Shown here one piece after another: positions 19,817 through 29,931 of a stretch of DNA of 64,000 nt. A program made the translations under genes and the position numbers. The stretch comes from Pseudomonas fluorescens Q2-87 (GTDB taxonomy: Bacteria; Pseudomonadota; Gammaproteobacteria; Pseudomonadales; Pseudomonadaceae). Location of the stretch: NCBI RefSeq assembly GCF_000281895.1, contig NZ_CM001558.1, positions 3,910,556 through 3,974,555 on the forward strand. Direction: 5' to 3'. Position 1 is the stretch's first letter. Every line of letters starts with the position of its first letter. Below the pieces are notes generated by a model. The model made no database searches. It worked only from the letters and a program-made list of their open reading frames with translations, and was not told the DNA's origin.

Positions 19817-21049
19817 ATGACAGCTTCGTCCGTTACCCCTTTGCAACGCCTCAAGCGCACCAGCCTGGTGACGCGAATCATCATTGGTCTGATTGCTGGT
19901 ATCGTCCTGGCATGGCTGGCGCCCGACCTGGCCAAGTCCACCGCGTTCATTGGCAAGGTCTTCGTGTCCGCGCTCAAGGCCGTCGCGCCGATCCTGGTGT
20001 TCGTACTGGTGATGGCGTCGATCGCCAACCACAAGCACGGCCAGGAAACCCACATCCGACCGATCCTGTTCCTTTACCTGCTGGGCACTTTCGCCGCAGC
20101 GGTGGTCGCGGTGGTTGCCAGTACGCTGTTTCCCTCCAGCCTCGTGCTGTCGACCCAGGATGTCGCCGTCACCGCGCCCGGCGGCATCGGCGAGGTGCTG
20201 CAGAGCCTGTTGCTCAGTGTGGTGGACAACCCGGTCCGGGCACTGATGGAGGGTAATTTCATCGGCATCCTGGCCTGGGCCATTGGTATGGGCATCGCCA
20301 TTCGCCATGCCGGCGAAACCACACGCACCGTGCTCGGCGACCTGTCCAACGGCGTGACCGTGATCGTGCGCCTGGTGATCAGCTTCGCGCCGCTGGGGAT
20401 TTTCGGCCTGGTGGCATCGACCCTGGCCACGTCCGGCTTCGGTGCCTTGCTGGGCTACCTGCACCTGCTCACGGTCTTGATTGGCTGCATGCTATTCGTT
20501 GCCCTGGTGGTGAATCCGCTCATCGTGTTCTGGAAGTTGCGTCGCAACCCGTTCCCGCTAGTGTTTACCTGCTTGCGCGAAAGTGGCATCACGGCGTTTT
20601 TCACCCGCAGTTCGGCGGCGAACATTCCGGTGAACCTGGAACTGAGCAAGCGCCTGGGCCTGCATGAAGACACCTACTCGGTGTCGATCCCACTGGGTGC
20701 GACCATCAACATGGCAGGCGCCGCGATCACCATCACCGTGCTGACCCTGGCCGCTGTGCACACCCTGGGTATCGCGGTGGATGTGCCGACGGCCGTGTTG
20801 TTGAGCGTCGTCGCGGCCATTTGCGCCTGCGGCGCATCCGGCGTGGCGGGCGGCTCGCTGCTGCTGATTCCCCTGGCCTGCAGCCTGTTCGGGATCCCCA
20901 GCGAAGTCGCCATGCAGGTGGTCGCGGTGGGCTTCATCATTGGCGTCTTGCAGGATTCGGCGGAGACCGCGTTGAATTCGTCGACGGATGTGCTGTTCAC
21001 CGCGGCCGGGTGCCTGGGTGAGGAAGAAAAGCACGCGCGTACCGCTTAA
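19817..21049 (+). CDS. sstT: Serine/threonine:Na+ symporter SstT
   Basis: A 410-residue member of the dicarboxylate/amino acid:cation symporter family in the inner membrane, importing serine and threonine with sodium. Signatures are [40 protein letters not shown] (the serine-rich hairpin) and [20 protein letters not shown]. The start is ATG at 19817. The length and the [10 protein letters not shown] block fit SstT rather than GltP/DctA. A bidirectional terminator follows. Confidence 0.93.
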   Translation: MTASSVTPLQRLKRTSLVTRIIIGLIAGIVLAWLAPDLAKSTAFIGKVFVSALKAVAPILVFVLVMASIANHKHGQETHIRPILFLYLLGTFAAAVVAVVASTLFPSSLVLSTQDVAVTAPGGIGEVLQSLLLSVVDNPVRALMEGNFIGILAWAIGMGIAIRHAGETTRTVLGDLSNGVTVIVRLVISFAPLGIFGLVASTLATSGFGALLGYLHLLTVLIGCMLFVALVVNPLIVFWKLRRNPFPLVFTCLRESGITAFFTRSSAANIPVNLELSKRLGLHEDTYSVSIPLGATINMAGAAITITVLTLAAVHTLGIAVDVPTAVLLSVVAAICACGASGVAGGSLLLIPLACSLFGIPSEVAMQVVAVGFIIGVLQDSAETALNSSTDVLFTAAGCLGEEEKHARTA

Positions 21050-21110
21050 AAGCGCGTCGTCTGTTCGCGATAGCGGTATCAAATCCCCTAGAAGTTAACC
21101 AGACAGCCAC

Positions 21111-21150
21111 AAAAAAGCCCGGGAACGGCTCACACCGTCCCGGGCTTTTT
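21111..21150. terminator. Bidirectional terminator between sstT and the DUF1993 gene
   Basis: The stem GCCCGGGAACGG/CCGTCCCGGGC with one bulge and loop CTCACA is flanked by six A on the left and five T on the right. Confidence 0.9.
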
Positions 21151-21163
21151 CATGCCTGCGGGT

Positions 21164-21673
21164 TTAGAACGCGCCCATGTAATCGCGCTTGCCCACTTCC
21201 ACGCCGTTGTGGCGCAGCAAGGCATAGGTGGTGGTGACGTGGAAGAAGAACTGCGGCAGACCGTAGGTCAGCAGGTAGTTTTGACCGGTGAAGCGTTTTT
21301 CCTTCGGCGTGCCCGGACGGGTCACGATTTCAATGTTTTCCTTGCCATCGATCTGCGCCGGGCTGATGCCGTCGATGAAGGCCAATACCTTGGCGATCAA
21401 GGCTTGCAGGTCAGCGAATGTGGTTTCGCTGTCGTCGTATTTCGGCACTTCGATCTCGGCCAGGCGTGCGGATACACCTTTGGCGAAGTCCACGGCGATC
21501 TGCACCTGCCGCACCAGCGGGAACATGTCCGGGAACAGACGGGCTTGCAGCAGAGCGTTCGGCTCGATGTTTTTCGCGCTGGCGTGGGCTTCGGCCTTGT
21601 TCAGGACGTCGCTCAGGGCGTTGAGCATTTGTTTGAAGACCGGGATGGAAGCGGCGTACAGGGAAATAGTCAT
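21164..21673 (-). CDS. DUF1993 domain protein
   Basis: A 169-residue helical protein starting MTISLYAASIPVFKQML and ending GKRDYMGAF. The segments RLFPDMFPLVRQVQIAVDFA and PQFFFHVTTTYALLRHNGVE are typical of DUF1993, which I know as a DinB-like four-helix bundle of unknown function. The His in FFFHVTT and in LLRHNG could be metal ligands. It is monocistronic as far as can be seen, divergent from yceH. Confidence 0.85.
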   Translation of the reverse strand: MTISLYAASIPVFKQMLNALSDVLNKAEAHASAKNIEPNALLQARLFPDMFPLVRQVQIAVDFAKGVSARLAEIEVPKYDDSETTFADLQALIAKVLAFIDGISPAQIDGKENIEIVTRPGTPKEKRFTGQNYLLTYGLPQFFFHVTTTYALLRHNGVEVGKRDYMGAF

Positions 21674-21803
21674 GGCGATCTCATGCAGGTGGGAAAAGAG
21701 GACAAAACAAACGTGGCGCGATTATAGCCACGGCTGCTGCACCGCTTGTCTTTTATTGCGCAAGGATTAGGCTAGGCGGCTTCCACAGCATAGGGAACGC
21801 GCG

Positions 21804-22454
21804 ATGAGCATCGAAGAACAACATCAGGCTGAAGAACCACGGCTCAACAGCACGGAAATTCGCATCCTCGGCGCGCTGGTCGAGAAACAGGCCACCAACC
21901 CCGAAACCTACCCGCTGACGCTGAACGCGCTGGTACTGGCCTGCAACCAGAAAACCAGCCGTGAACCGGTGACGAACCTCAACCCCGGCCAGGTCGGCCA
22001 GAGCCTGCGGGCGCTGGAAGGTCGCGGCTTTACCAGACTGGTGATGGGTAGCCGCGCCGACCGTTGGGAACATCGGGTCGACAAAGCCCTGGAGTTGGTG
22101 CCGGCCCAGGTGATCCTGATGGGTTTGCTGTTCCTGCGCGGCCCGCAAACGGTCAACGAGCTGCTGACCCGCAGCGGTCGGATGCACGACTTCGAAGATG
22201 CCGAACAAGTGGTGCATCAGCTTGAACGCCTGATCGCCCGTGGCCTGGCATTGCTGGTGCCGCGCCAGGCCGGCCAGCGCGAAGACCGCTATGTACACGC
22301 GATGGGCGATCCGGCGGACATCGAAGCCATTCTTGCCGCCCGTCATCAGCCGGCCGACCGTAGCGTCGGCAGCGGTGGCGTGTCGCTGGAGCGCATTGAA
22401 GAGCTCGAAGCGCGGATCGCAGCACTGGAAGAGCGTTTGGCGCGCCTGGAATAA
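21804..22454 (+). CDS. yceH: YceH-family (DUF480) winged-helix protein
   Basis: A 216-residue cytosolic protein. [20 protein letters not shown] and then [20 protein letters not shown] are the DUF480 signature, forming two tandem winged-helix domains. It ends with a coiled-coil ([19 protein letters not shown]). The function is not established. The start [15 protein letters not shown] fits the family. It converges with the shikimate dehydrogenase-like gene, with 7 bases between stops. Confidence 0.9.
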   Translation: MSIEEQHQAEEPRLNSTEIRILGALVEKQATNPETYPLTLNALVLACNQKTSREPVTNLNPGQVGQSLRALEGRGFTRLVMGSRADRWEHRVDKALELVPAQVILMGLLFLRGPQTVNELLTRSGRMHDFEDAEQVVHQLERLIARGLALLVPRQAGQREDRYVHAMGDPADIEAILAARHQPADRSVGSGGVSLERIEELEARIAALEERLARLE

Positions 22455-22461
22455 CCGCCGA

Positions 22462-23280
22462 TCAGGACCGGGCGAAGGCCACGGCTTTTTCGAACTGCTC
22501 CAGGTTGGGCCGCACGCCGGTATACAGCACGAACTGCTCCAGGGCCTGGATCGCAATGACTTCCAGCCCGGTGATGACCCGCTTGTCCTCAGCCTGGGCA
22601 CGCACGATCAATGGCGTTTGCGACGGAATCGCCACGACATCGAACACGGTCTCGGCCGCCGCGATGGTCTCGGCATCGAATGCCAACTGGTCGGCTTCGG
22701 GGCCGCCGGTCATGCCGATCGGCGTGACGTTGATCAGCATCTGCGGCCGCCGACCCCCCAGTTCGGCTTGCCACTCATAGCCCAGGGACTCGGCCAGGGC
22801 GCGCCCGGTGGTTTCATTGCGGGCAACGATCAAACCGTTTTTGTACCCACCGTCGCGCAAGGCGCTGGCCACGGCCTTGGCCATGCCCCCGCTGCCGCGC
22901 AGGGCAAAGGTCGAGTCCTTGGGCACGGCATGGCTCTGCAATAGCTGCGCAACGGCGATGTAGTCGGTGTTGTAAGCCTTTAAATGGCCCTGGGTGTTGA
23001 CGATGGTATTGATGGACTGGATGGCCGCGGCGGAAGGGTCAAGCTCGTCCATCAGGGCTATACAAGCCTCCTTGAACGGCATCGACACCCCACAGCCGCG
23101 AATGCCCAGGGCGCGAATTCCCCTGACTGCGCCAGGCAGGTCTTGGCTGCTGAATGCCTTGTAATAGAAATTCAGGCCCAGTTGCTCATACAAATGGTTA
23201 TGAAAACGCAGGCCGAAATTTCCGGGGCGTCCCGATAGCGACATGCACAATTGGGTGTCTTTGTTCGGATTGATCTGCAC
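22462..23280 (-). CDS. Shikimate 5-dehydrogenase-like protein
   Basis: A 272-residue NAD(P)-dependent dehydrogenase of the AroE/YdiB fold. The substrate domain shows CMSLSGRPGNFG and GCGVSMPFKEA (with the catalytic Lys), and INTIVNTQGHLKAYNTDY. The nucleotide domain has LRGSGGMAKAVASAL. The SGRPGNFGLRFHNHLYEQ start differs from aroE proper, so this is a paralogue whose substrate is uncertain. I choose the GTG at 23280 because AAGGAG lies 7 bases upstream; the longer frame runs into non-coding DNA. Confidence 0.82.
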   Translation of the reverse strand: MQINPNKDTQLCMSLSGRPGNFGLRFHNHLYEQLGLNFYYKAFSSQDLPGAVRGIRALGIRGCGVSMPFKEACIALMDELDPSAAAIQSINTIVNTQGHLKAYNTDYIAVAQLLQSHAVPKDSTFALRGSGGMAKAVASALRDGGYKNGLIVARNETTGRALAESLGYEWQAELGGRRPQMLINVTPIGMTGGPEADQLAFDAETIAAAETVFDVVAIPSQTPLIVRAQAEDKRVITGLEVIAIQALEQFVLYTGVRPNLEQFEKAVAFARS

Positions 23281-23461
23281 GCGGGTCTCCTTTGCATTCT
23301 CTTTTCGGACAGACGGGATCACCGTCCCGGCAGACCTTACACAATATTTACCCAACGGCGTCGCAAATCCTGGGAAAATCGCTGTCAGAGCAAGTATCCC
23401 CGCGACCCTCATCGGGTCTGTTGCAGACCACAGGCGCCGGGGCCGGAACGAGGAACAACAC

Positions 23462-23812
23462 ATGAATCGTAAACTTCCCATCATTGCCCTGCTGCTGGGG
23501 GCACTCACGGTCACCGGCCAGGCATCCGCCCACGGTCGTGGTGGTTGGGAGGGGCCCGCAGTGTTTGGCGCCATCGTCGGTTCAGCCATCGTCGGCTCGG
23601 CCTTCATCAACCGTGATCGGCCGGTGTACGTCCAACAACCGGTCTACGTGCAGCCACAACCGGTGTACGTGCAGCAACCGCCGCCGGTCTACTACCAGCC
23701 GCAGCCGGTGTATGTAGAACAACCGATTTACTATCGCCCAGCACCGGTGTATTACGGGCCACCACGTGGCTATTACTACGGCCCGCCCCGTGGTCATTAC
23801 GGCCGCTGGTAA
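23462..23812 (+). CDS. Secreted Pro/Tyr/Gln-rich repeat protein, 116 aa
   Basis: A signal peptide (MNRKLPIIALLLGALTVTG, cleavage after QASA) is followed by HGRGGWEGP, a small glycine/alanine helix (FGAIVGSAIVGSAF), then many near-repeats of PVYVQQP and PVYYGPPRG to the end. Such proteins are exported and often surface or periplasmic; no enzymatic motif is seen. The ATG at 23462 gives the signal peptide; the longer frame upstream overlaps the divergent dehydrogenase promoter. Confidence 0.7.
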   Translation: MNRKLPIIALLLGALTVTGQASAHGRGGWEGPAVFGAIVGSAIVGSAFINRDRPVYVQQPVYVQPQPVYVQQPPPVYYQPQPVYVEQPIYYRPAPVYYGPPRGYYYGPPRGHYGRW

Positions 23813-23833
23813 TCAGCCGCTGAGGCTATAAAA

Positions 23834-23870
23834 AAACAGCCTGTGATCGAGGATCACAGGCTGTTTTTTT
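23834..23870. terminator. Bidirectional terminator
   Basis: A long perfect stem AAACAGCCTGTGATC/GATCACAGGCTGTTT with a 3-base loop, with A and T runs on both sides, between the converging PVYVQ-repeat gene and permease gene. Confidence 0.92.
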
Positions 23871-23891
23871 GCGGCGCAGTCAGCGGCTCAA

Positions 23892-25412
23892 TCAGAAGTG
23901 CTCGCTGCTTTTCAATCGCGCCGGTCCATGCTCGGCTGAGGCTTGGGAGGGCTCGGCCACCACCGGCACTTCGTTGCCATCGCAGTCATGCAGCTTGCCA
24001 TCACTGAAATAGTCACCTTCGCGCAGGGCCGCCAGGTCCTGGTAACGCAACACCCGTTCGGTGCCGGCGGCAAAGACCGACTGCTGGTCCGAGTTGCCCG
24101 TAGTGAAGTGGTTGAAGGCCAGGTTCAGCACGATCGCCATGATGGCCGAGGAGCTGATTCCGGAGTGGAAGATGGTCGCGAACCAACTCGGGAAATGGTC
24201 ATAGAAATTCGGGGCCGCGATGGGAATCATGCCGAAACCGATGGAAGTGGCGACGATGATCAGATTGACGTTGTTACGGTAATCGACCTTCGACAGCGTA
24301 CGGATGCCGCTGGCGGCAACGGTGCCGAACAGCACGATACCGGCGCCGCCCAGCACAGAAGTCGGCACGGCGGCGATCACCCGGCCCATGAATGGCAACA
24401 GACCGAGCACTACCAGGAACACCCCGCCGGTCGCCACCACGAAACGGCTCTTGATGCCGGTCACCGCCACCAGCCCGACGTTCTGGGCAAAGGCACTTTG
24501 AGTGAAGGAACCGAAGATCGGCGCGATCATGCTCGACAGCATGTCGGCGCGCAGGCCGTTACCCAGGCGCCGTGAGTCGACTTTGGTGCCGATGATCTCA
24601 CCCACCGCCAGGATGTCGGCAGAGGTCTCCACCAGGGTCACCATGATCACGATGCACATCGACAGAATCGCGGCGATGTGGAAGGTCGGCATGCCGAAGT
24701 GAAAGGGTGTGGGGAAGCCGAACATCGGTCCCTGGCTGACCGAGGAGAAATCCGCCATGCCAAGGAATACGGCGATAATCGTACCGATGACCATCGCCAG
24801 CAGGATCGAAAGCCGGGAAATCGTCGCACTGCCCATCTTGCTCAGCACCAGCACCAACACCAGGGTCACCGCCGCCAGGCCAATATTGGCCATGCTGCCA
24901 AAATCGCTGGCGTGGCTGTTGCCACCCATGGCCCAGCGCGCCGCTACCGGCATCAGGGTCAGGCCGATGGTGGTGATGACGATGCCGGTCACCAGCGGCG
25001 GAAAAAATCGGGTAATACGCGAGAACACCGGGGTAATCAGCAAGCCTATCAGGGACGCGGCGATGACCGCGCCAAGAATGGCTTGAAAGCCCCCTTCTCC
25101 ACCGCTGCCGACAATCGCCACCATGGTCGCGACGCCCGAAAACGATACGCCCTGCACCAACGGCAACTGACAGCCGAAAAACGGCAGGCCAAGGGTTTGC
25201 AATAACGTCGCCAGGCCTCCCGCAAACAATGACGCCGCAATCAACAGGCCGATGTCCGCCGGCGAAAGCCCGGCCGCCTGGCCGATGATCAACGGCACCG
25301 CGACGATGCCACCGTACATGGTCAACACATGCTGCAGGCCGTAAGCCATATTCGCGCCGACGCCGAGGTTTTCGTCCTCGGGCCGTGGGAGTGAAACATG
25401 GGGCGTTTTCAT
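23892..25412 (-). CDS. NCS2 nucleobase:cation symporter (uracil/xanthine permease type)
   Basis: A 506-residue transporter with 12-14 membrane helices. NMAYGLQHVLTMYGGIVAVP is the conserved first segment with the substrate-binding Gln-His. QNVGLVAVTGIKSRFVVATG is the NCS2 signature. QLPLVQGVSFSG lies in helix 3. The xanthine/urate subgroup is favoured by this signature, but the exact purine is inferred. A GTTGTATACAAC palindrome lies about 70 bases upstream of the start and may be its operator. Confidence 0.87.
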   Translation of the reverse strand: MKTPHVSLPRPEDENLGVGANMAYGLQHVLTMYGGIVAVPLIIGQAAGLSPADIGLLIAASLFAGGLATLLQTLGLPFFGCQLPLVQGVSFSGVATMVAIVGSGGEGGFQAILGAVIAASLIGLLITPVFSRITRFFPPLVTGIVITTIGLTLMPVAARWAMGGNSHASDFGSMANIGLAAVTLVLVLVLSKMGSATISRLSILLAMVIGTIIAVFLGMADFSSVSQGPMFGFPTPFHFGMPTFHIAAILSMCIVIMVTLVETSADILAVGEIIGTKVDSRRLGNGLRADMLSSMIAPIFGSFTQSAFAQNVGLVAVTGIKSRFVVATGGVFLVVLGLLPFMGRVIAAVPTSVLGGAGIVLFGTVAASGIRTLSKVDYRNNVNLIIVATSIGFGMIPIAAPNFYDHFPSWFATIFHSGISSSAIMAIVLNLAFNHFTTGNSDQQSVFAAGTERVLRYQDLAALREGDYFSDGKLHDCDGNEVPVVAEPSQASAEHGPARLKSSEHF

Positions 25413-25480
25413 GGTTCGGGGATTCCCTGTTTTTTGTTATGCGCACACTGTATTCAAAACTCACGACAAATGTCCATATA

Positions 25481-25492
25481 GTTGTATACAAC
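25481..25492. promoter_or_regulatory. 12-bp palindrome upstream of the permease gene
   Basis: GTTGTATACAAC is a perfect dyad, 69-80 bases before the permease ATG. TTGTATACAA-type dyads are common sites for GntR-type regulators of purine use, so this is a candidate operator. That link is inference; no regulator gene is adjacent. Confidence 0.45.
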
Positions 25493-25554
25493 TTGTTGCC
25501 ATGCACGCGTCCAACTGAACCGCACCGCGCAGCCAAAAAGCCCCGTTCCAGCCG

Positions 25555-26373
25555 TTAAAGCAGCCCTGCCAACGCGGGCCGCAGTAGCTCGCGCGGTGGT
25601 ACTGTCAGGTCGAACTCTTTTTCCAGCAGGTCGATCAATCCATCGGCGTCGGTGACCACCCGTCGCTCGCTCTCCTGCCCTATCCGGTGCACCGCATAAC
25701 TGTTGCCGTTAAGGGTCTTGCGCAAGCCGTCCCCGGTGCGAGCCACCATCAACCGCCCCATGAATGGCGATTCAGGGTGAGTGCTGACGTACCAGTTGCC
25801 GACGGTGTAGTCGATGTCCTCCTGGCGTTGCAGGTCGAACAGATACATCGCTCGCCACTCCCCAGCAACGTTGGCGCGCAGCATATAACCGTCCTCGTTG
25901 AGGTCGATGCGGTACGGTTCATGGGGGGTCGCCTGGGTATCGCGGCTGTCCAGCAGCAGCGGCGCGGTGGGCACCATGCCGCCGAAACCGACGTCAGTGA
26001 TGTAACGCACATCGCCGAACGTCACCAGGCTGAGCCGGTGGGTCCGGGCGGGCCAGGCGCCTTCCCCGGCATTCATTACCACGCGTCCGGAGATGCTTCG
26101 GGCGTCGAAGCCCAGTTCCAGCAACAGCGTCAGGAATAATTGATTGAGTTCATAGCAGTAGCCGCCTCGCCCTTGCTCGAGCACCTTGCGCTCCACCGAT
26201 TCGAGGTCGATGGGCACCGGTTGACGCAGTAGCGTCGCGAGGGTCTCGAAAGGAAATTCGGCGGTGTGGCGCCATTGCAGTTGACGCAACGTATCAAGGG
26301 TCGGGGCTGGCGGCTTGTCAAAGCCCAGCCGTCGCAGATATCGACCCGTATCGCTCAGTCGGGGTTGGCTCAT
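25555..26373 (-). CDS. Arylamine N-acetyltransferase
   Basis: A 272-residue cytosolic enzyme that moves acetyl from acetyl-CoA to arylamines or hydrazines. The Cys-His-Asp triad is visible: Cys in GRGGYCYELNQLF (about residue 69), His in ARTHRLSLV (about 107) and Asp in ITDVGFGG (about 122). The start MSQPRLSDTGRYLRRLGFD (26373) is the family start; the upstream ATG at 26409 is rejected. It lies alone between the permease and xthA. Confidence 0.92.
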   Translation of the reverse strand: MSQPRLSDTGRYLRRLGFDKPPAPTLDTLRQLQWRHTAEFPFETLATLLRQPVPIDLESVERKVLEQGRGGYCYELNQLFLTLLLELGFDARSISGRVVMNAGEGAWPARTHRLSLVTFGDVRYITDVGFGGMVPTAPLLLDSRDTQATPHEPYRIDLNEDGYMLRANVAGEWRAMYLFDLQRQEDIDYTVGNWYVSTHPESPFMGRLMVARTGDGLRKTLNGNSYAVHRIGQESERRVVTDADGLIDLLEKEFDLTVPPRELLRPALAGLL

Positions 26374-26489
26374 GAGGGTGTCCTTTTCCTGGTGCGGCGC
26401 AGGGCTCAAGGCAAGCGCGCTGCCGTTGGGCGCCAGGTATAAGGCATTCCTTTTTCAGAGACAACCGCCCGCCACGACGCTGGGGCCCC

Positions 26490-27284
26490 TCACCGGCGTT
26501 TTCGCGACGCCAGCCGGATCCAAGTGGGCGCATGGTCGCTGGGGTGCGGCTGGTTCCTGACCCAGGCGTCGACGCCCGCCTCGCTCAGGTACGGACTGGC
26601 CGCCGGGTTTAGTAGCAGGTGGTCAATCCGCAGTCCGGAGTTCTTTTGCCAATGCTGGCGAAAATAATCCCAGAAGGTGTAGATCCGTTCATCCGGATAG
26701 AGGTGGCGCAGCGAATCGGTCCAGCCCTGGTCCAGCAATCGCTGGTAGCACGCACGGCTTTCAGGTTGCAACAACGCGTCCTTGAGCCATGAACGCGGGT
26801 TGTAGATGTCCATGTCGGTGGGGACCACATTGTAGTCACCGGCCAGCACCACAGGATGGTCGCTGGCTTGCAACGCCTGGGCGTAATCGATCAGCCGTTC
26901 GAACCAGTCCAGTTTGTAGTCGAACTTGGGGCCTGGCTGCGGATTGCCATTGGGCAGGTACAGGCAGCCCACCAACACACCATGCACCGCCGCCTCCAGA
27001 TAGCGGCTGTGGCTGTCGTCGTCCCCGCCGGGCAGGCCGCGGCGGCTCTCCAGCGGTTGCGCATCGCGGGCGAGGATGGCGACGCCATTCCAGGACGCCT
27101 GCCCATGCCAGATCGCCCCGTACCCCGCCGACTCTAGCTCCGCCGCCGGGAAGTCCTTGTCCAGCGCCTTGAGTTCCTGCAAGCAGGCGATGTCGGGTTT
27201 CTCCCGCTCCAGCCACTCCAGCAAATTGGGCAACCGGGCCCGGATGCCATTGATGTTGAACGTCGCGATCCTCAGGTTTTTCAT
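26490..27284 (-). CDS. xthA: Exodeoxyribonuclease III
   Basis: A 264-residue AP endonuclease/3' exonuclease of base-excision repair. Motifs are MKNLRIATFNINGIRAR, DIACLQELKA (metal-binding Glu), VVLAGDYNVVPTDMDIY (Asp/Asn), LRIDHLLLNP and the final PSDHAPTWIRL (catalytic Asp-His). Length and motifs fit the XthA/ExoA group. The gene stands alone. Confidence 0.93.
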   Translation of the reverse strand: MKNLRIATFNINGIRARLPNLLEWLEREKPDIACLQELKALDKDFPAAELESAGYGAIWHGQASWNGVAILARDAQPLESRRGLPGGDDDSHSRYLEAAVHGVLVGCLYLPNGNPQPGPKFDYKLDWFERLIDYAQALQASDHPVVLAGDYNVVPTDMDIYNPRSWLKDALLQPESRACYQRLLDQGWTDSLRHLYPDERIYTFWDYFRQHWQKNSGLRIDHLLLNPAASPYLSEAGVDAWVRNQPHPSDHAPTWIRLASRKRR

Positions 27285-27354
27285 AGGGCCAGAACTCGAA
27301 ATGCCAGGATACTAGCTGTGACCGGCAACCGGCGCCGGTGGTTGCAACGGGCAT

Positions 27355-29931
27355 TCAGGAAGCGGTTTTCGACAGGGACTGGCCACTATCCAACAGGCGC
27401 GCGAACGCCTGTTTGTCGATCGGCCGGCTGAGGAAATACCCCTGCACTTCGTGGCACTGGTCCGAGCCCAACGAACCAAGCTGGGCCTGGGTTTCGACAC
27501 CTTCCGCCGTGACGGTCAACCCCATGGCCTTGCCCAGGTTGATGATCGCCTGGACCACCGCCCTATCGTTACTGCTGTTGCTCATGGACGCGATAAACCG
27601 CTTGTCGATCTTGATGCCATCAAACGGGTAGGTGCGCAGGTAACCCAGGGAGGAATAACCGGTACCGAAATCGTCCATATTCAAGCGCACGCCCAATTCC
27701 TTCAGGGCATTCATGACCTGGAGCGCACCGTCCACATCGTTAAGCATGACGTTTTCGGTGATTTCCAGTTCCAGACGGCTCGCTGGAAAGCGCGTGTCGA
27801 TCAGCACCTGGCGAACATCTTCCACCACATCGCTGCGCTCGAATTGCGCCGGCGACAGGTTGACCGACACCATCAGTTCCCCCGGCCAGGTCAGCGCGGT
27901 TTCGCAAGCCTCGCGCAATACCCATTGCGAAAGCGGCACGATCAGGTCGGTCTGCTCCGCCAGCGGAATAAAGGTGTCGGGGCCCAACAGGCCTTGGGTC
28001 GGATGTTGCCAGCGAACCAACGCTTCGACGGCCACGATCGCCTGGCCATCGACCTTGTAGCGCGGCTGGAAATGCAGGACGAATTCGTTTCGCTTCACCG
28101 CTTGGCGCAAGTCGCTTTCCATTTGCCGCCGGTGCTGGATCTGATCGTTCATTTGCGGGGCGAAATAGCACCAGGTCTTCTTGCCCTCGGATTTGGCCTG
28201 GTACAAGGCGATGTCGGCGCAGCGAATCAGTTCGCCTGGCACGTACCCCTGGCGACGGCTCACGGCGATGCCGATGCTGGCGCCGATGTGCAAGGAGTGA
28301 GTCTCATAAGGGATCGGTTGCTGCAAGCTGTCGATCAACCGCGCGCAGAATCGGTCGATCTCGGTGCTGTGCTCGACCCCCTTGAGCACCACCACGAATT
28401 CGTCACCGCCCAGCCGTGCCACCAGATCGTGCTCGCGAGTGCTGTCGCGCAGCCGCTGGGCGACCTCCAGCAGCACCGCATCGCCCGCTGGATGGCCGAG
28501 CGAATCGTTGATTGGCTTGAAGTTGTCCAGGTCCACCATCAACAGGGCCAACGGCGCGGAATGCTCCTTGGCCAACAAAGCATCATCCAGGTAGCGCGCC
28601 AATTTGTTGCGGTTCGGCAGGCCCGTCAACGCATCGTGCAGCGATAGATGCTGGACCTGGGCATGGGCCGCCACCTCATCGGTGATATCGCTGGCAGTGC
28701 CGCGATACCCCGCCACCGCGCCCTTATCGTAGATCGGCCGCGCCGACACCCGACAGAAGCGCAATTGCCCGGAATGCTCGCGGTAGGAACAGCGCAAGTG
28801 ACTGGTGCTCTGCTCCAGCGTCAACTTGCTCAGCCACAGGGCAATCGGCGTGGTGTCGCAATACAACAGTTGCTCAAGGTCTTGTCCCAGCCATTGCTGG
28901 TGGGAATATCCCGTAACGGTATTGAAGCGTCCCGACAGATAAGTGATGCGTCGTTCGTCGTCGACTTCCCAGATCCAGTCGGAGGCGGCCTCAGCCACAG
29001 CCCGAAAGCGTTCTTCGCTGGCCTCAAGGGCGCGGGTGGACGTCTCCAAGCTGTCGTAGCTGGCATCCACGTGCCGAGCCGTGCGCAGGGCGTAGCGAAA
29101 AAAATAGGCGGTCAACAAAGCCAGGACCAACAGAGCGCCACCCAGCACCGGCACCAGGGACCAGAGCAATTGCTGGCCGGGCCGTTCCAGCCGGGACACC
29201 AAACTGTAGCCAGTGCTGTCGAGCGGCACGGCGGGCTGGCCCGGTTCCAGCTCGGTGTCCTTCTTGAGATTCAAGTCGGTGAGGCCGTAGCTCTTGCCCA
29301 GCTTGCGCAACTTGACGGGGGTCAGTTGATCGACAAACAGCAGGACCGAGGTACCTTCGGGCTTTACCTGGGGGCGCTCGTCATTGGGCAGTATCACCGA
29401 AGCCGTGACGACAGCCGGCCAGCCTTCGAACAGTGTGTAGCGGATCGCCGGCACCGTCAGGTCGGGCTGCCCTTGCAGGTGCTGTACCAGATCCTCCAAC
29501 GGCGTGTCCATGTAGGCCGCCGCGTCGGCCTGGACATACCTGCCCCGCACAACCGTGTACTTGGTGCGCTGCCGGTCAATGACAAACACACCCTCATATT
29601 CGTCATTGGTGAACAGGGTCTTGCCCATATTCTGTTCGGCATAGGCCCACTGCACATCGACTTCGCCGTTGAGGTGGTCATAGGCGGTGGTCCAATAGGC
29701 GTAACTGGCGATGTAGTTTTTTGAGGCAGTGATGCGATTGTCGAGGGCGCGCTCGGTGTAGAAAAGGGTTTTACGCACGTCTTCTTCGTCCAGCTTATGG
29801 GCGATGTTGAACAGCGCGAAAACGGCTACCAGGACGCCCAGGACAAACAGTCCCGCGACACCCGCCACCAGGCGACGGGTAATGGGGGTGTGGCGCGTGG
29901 TGTTTGAGGGGGTATCGGCAGCGGAATCCAT
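27355..29931 (-). CDS. CHASE4-PAS-GGDEF-EAL c-di-GMP enzyme
   Basis: An 858-residue inner-membrane protein. A first membrane helix (about 20-42) precedes a periplasmic sensor resembling CHASE4 (NYIASYAYWTTAYDHL and VFVIDRQRTKYTVVRGRYV). A second helix lies at about 250-275, then a PAS domain (FRAVAEAASDWIWEVDD). The GGDEF domain has LVARLGGDEFVVVL with the inhibitory RxxD site intact (REHD, five residues before). The EAL domain has VAVEALVRWQHP, LEITENVML, NMDDFGTGYSSLGYL and TAEGVETQAQ. All catalytic motifs of both domains are present, so it may both make and break c-di-GMP. The signal sensed is unknown. Confidence 0.92.
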   Translation of the reverse strand: MDSAADTPSNTTRHTPITRRLVAGVAGLFVLGVLVAVFALFNIAHKLDEEDVRKTLFYTERALDNRITASKNYIASYAYWTTAYDHLNGEVDVQWAYAEQNMGKTLFTNDEYEGVFVIDRQRTKYTVVRGRYVQADAAAYMDTPLEDLVQHLQGQPDLTVPAIRYTLFEGWPAVVTASVILPNDERPQVKPEGTSVLLFVDQLTPVKLRKLGKSYGLTDLNLKKDTELEPGQPAVPLDSTGYSLVSRLERPGQQLLWSLVPVLGGALLVLALLTAYFFRYALRTARHVDASYDSLETSTRALEASEERFRAVAEAASDWIWEVDDERRITYLSGRFNTVTGYSHQQWLGQDLEQLLYCDTTPIALWLSKLTLEQSTSHLRCSYREHSGQLRFCRVSARPIYDKGAVAGYRGTASDITDEVAAHAQVQHLSLHDALTGLPNRNKLARYLDDALLAKEHSAPLALLMVDLDNFKPINDSLGHPAGDAVLLEVAQRLRDSTREHDLVARLGGDEFVVVLKGVEHSTEIDRFCARLIDSLQQPIPYETHSLHIGASIGIAVSRRQGYVPGELIRCADIALYQAKSEGKKTWCYFAPQMNDQIQHRRQMESDLRQAVKRNEFVLHFQPRYKVDGQAIVAVEALVRWQHPTQGLLGPDTFIPLAEQTDLIVPLSQWVLREACETALTWPGELMVSVNLSPAQFERSDVVEDVRQVLIDTRFPASRLELEITENVMLNDVDGALQVMNALKELGVRLNMDDFGTGYSSLGYLRTYPFDGIKIDKRFIASMSNSSNDRAVVQAIINLGKAMGLTVTAEGVETQAQLGSLGSDQCHEVQGYFLSRPIDKQAFARLLDSGQSLSKTAS

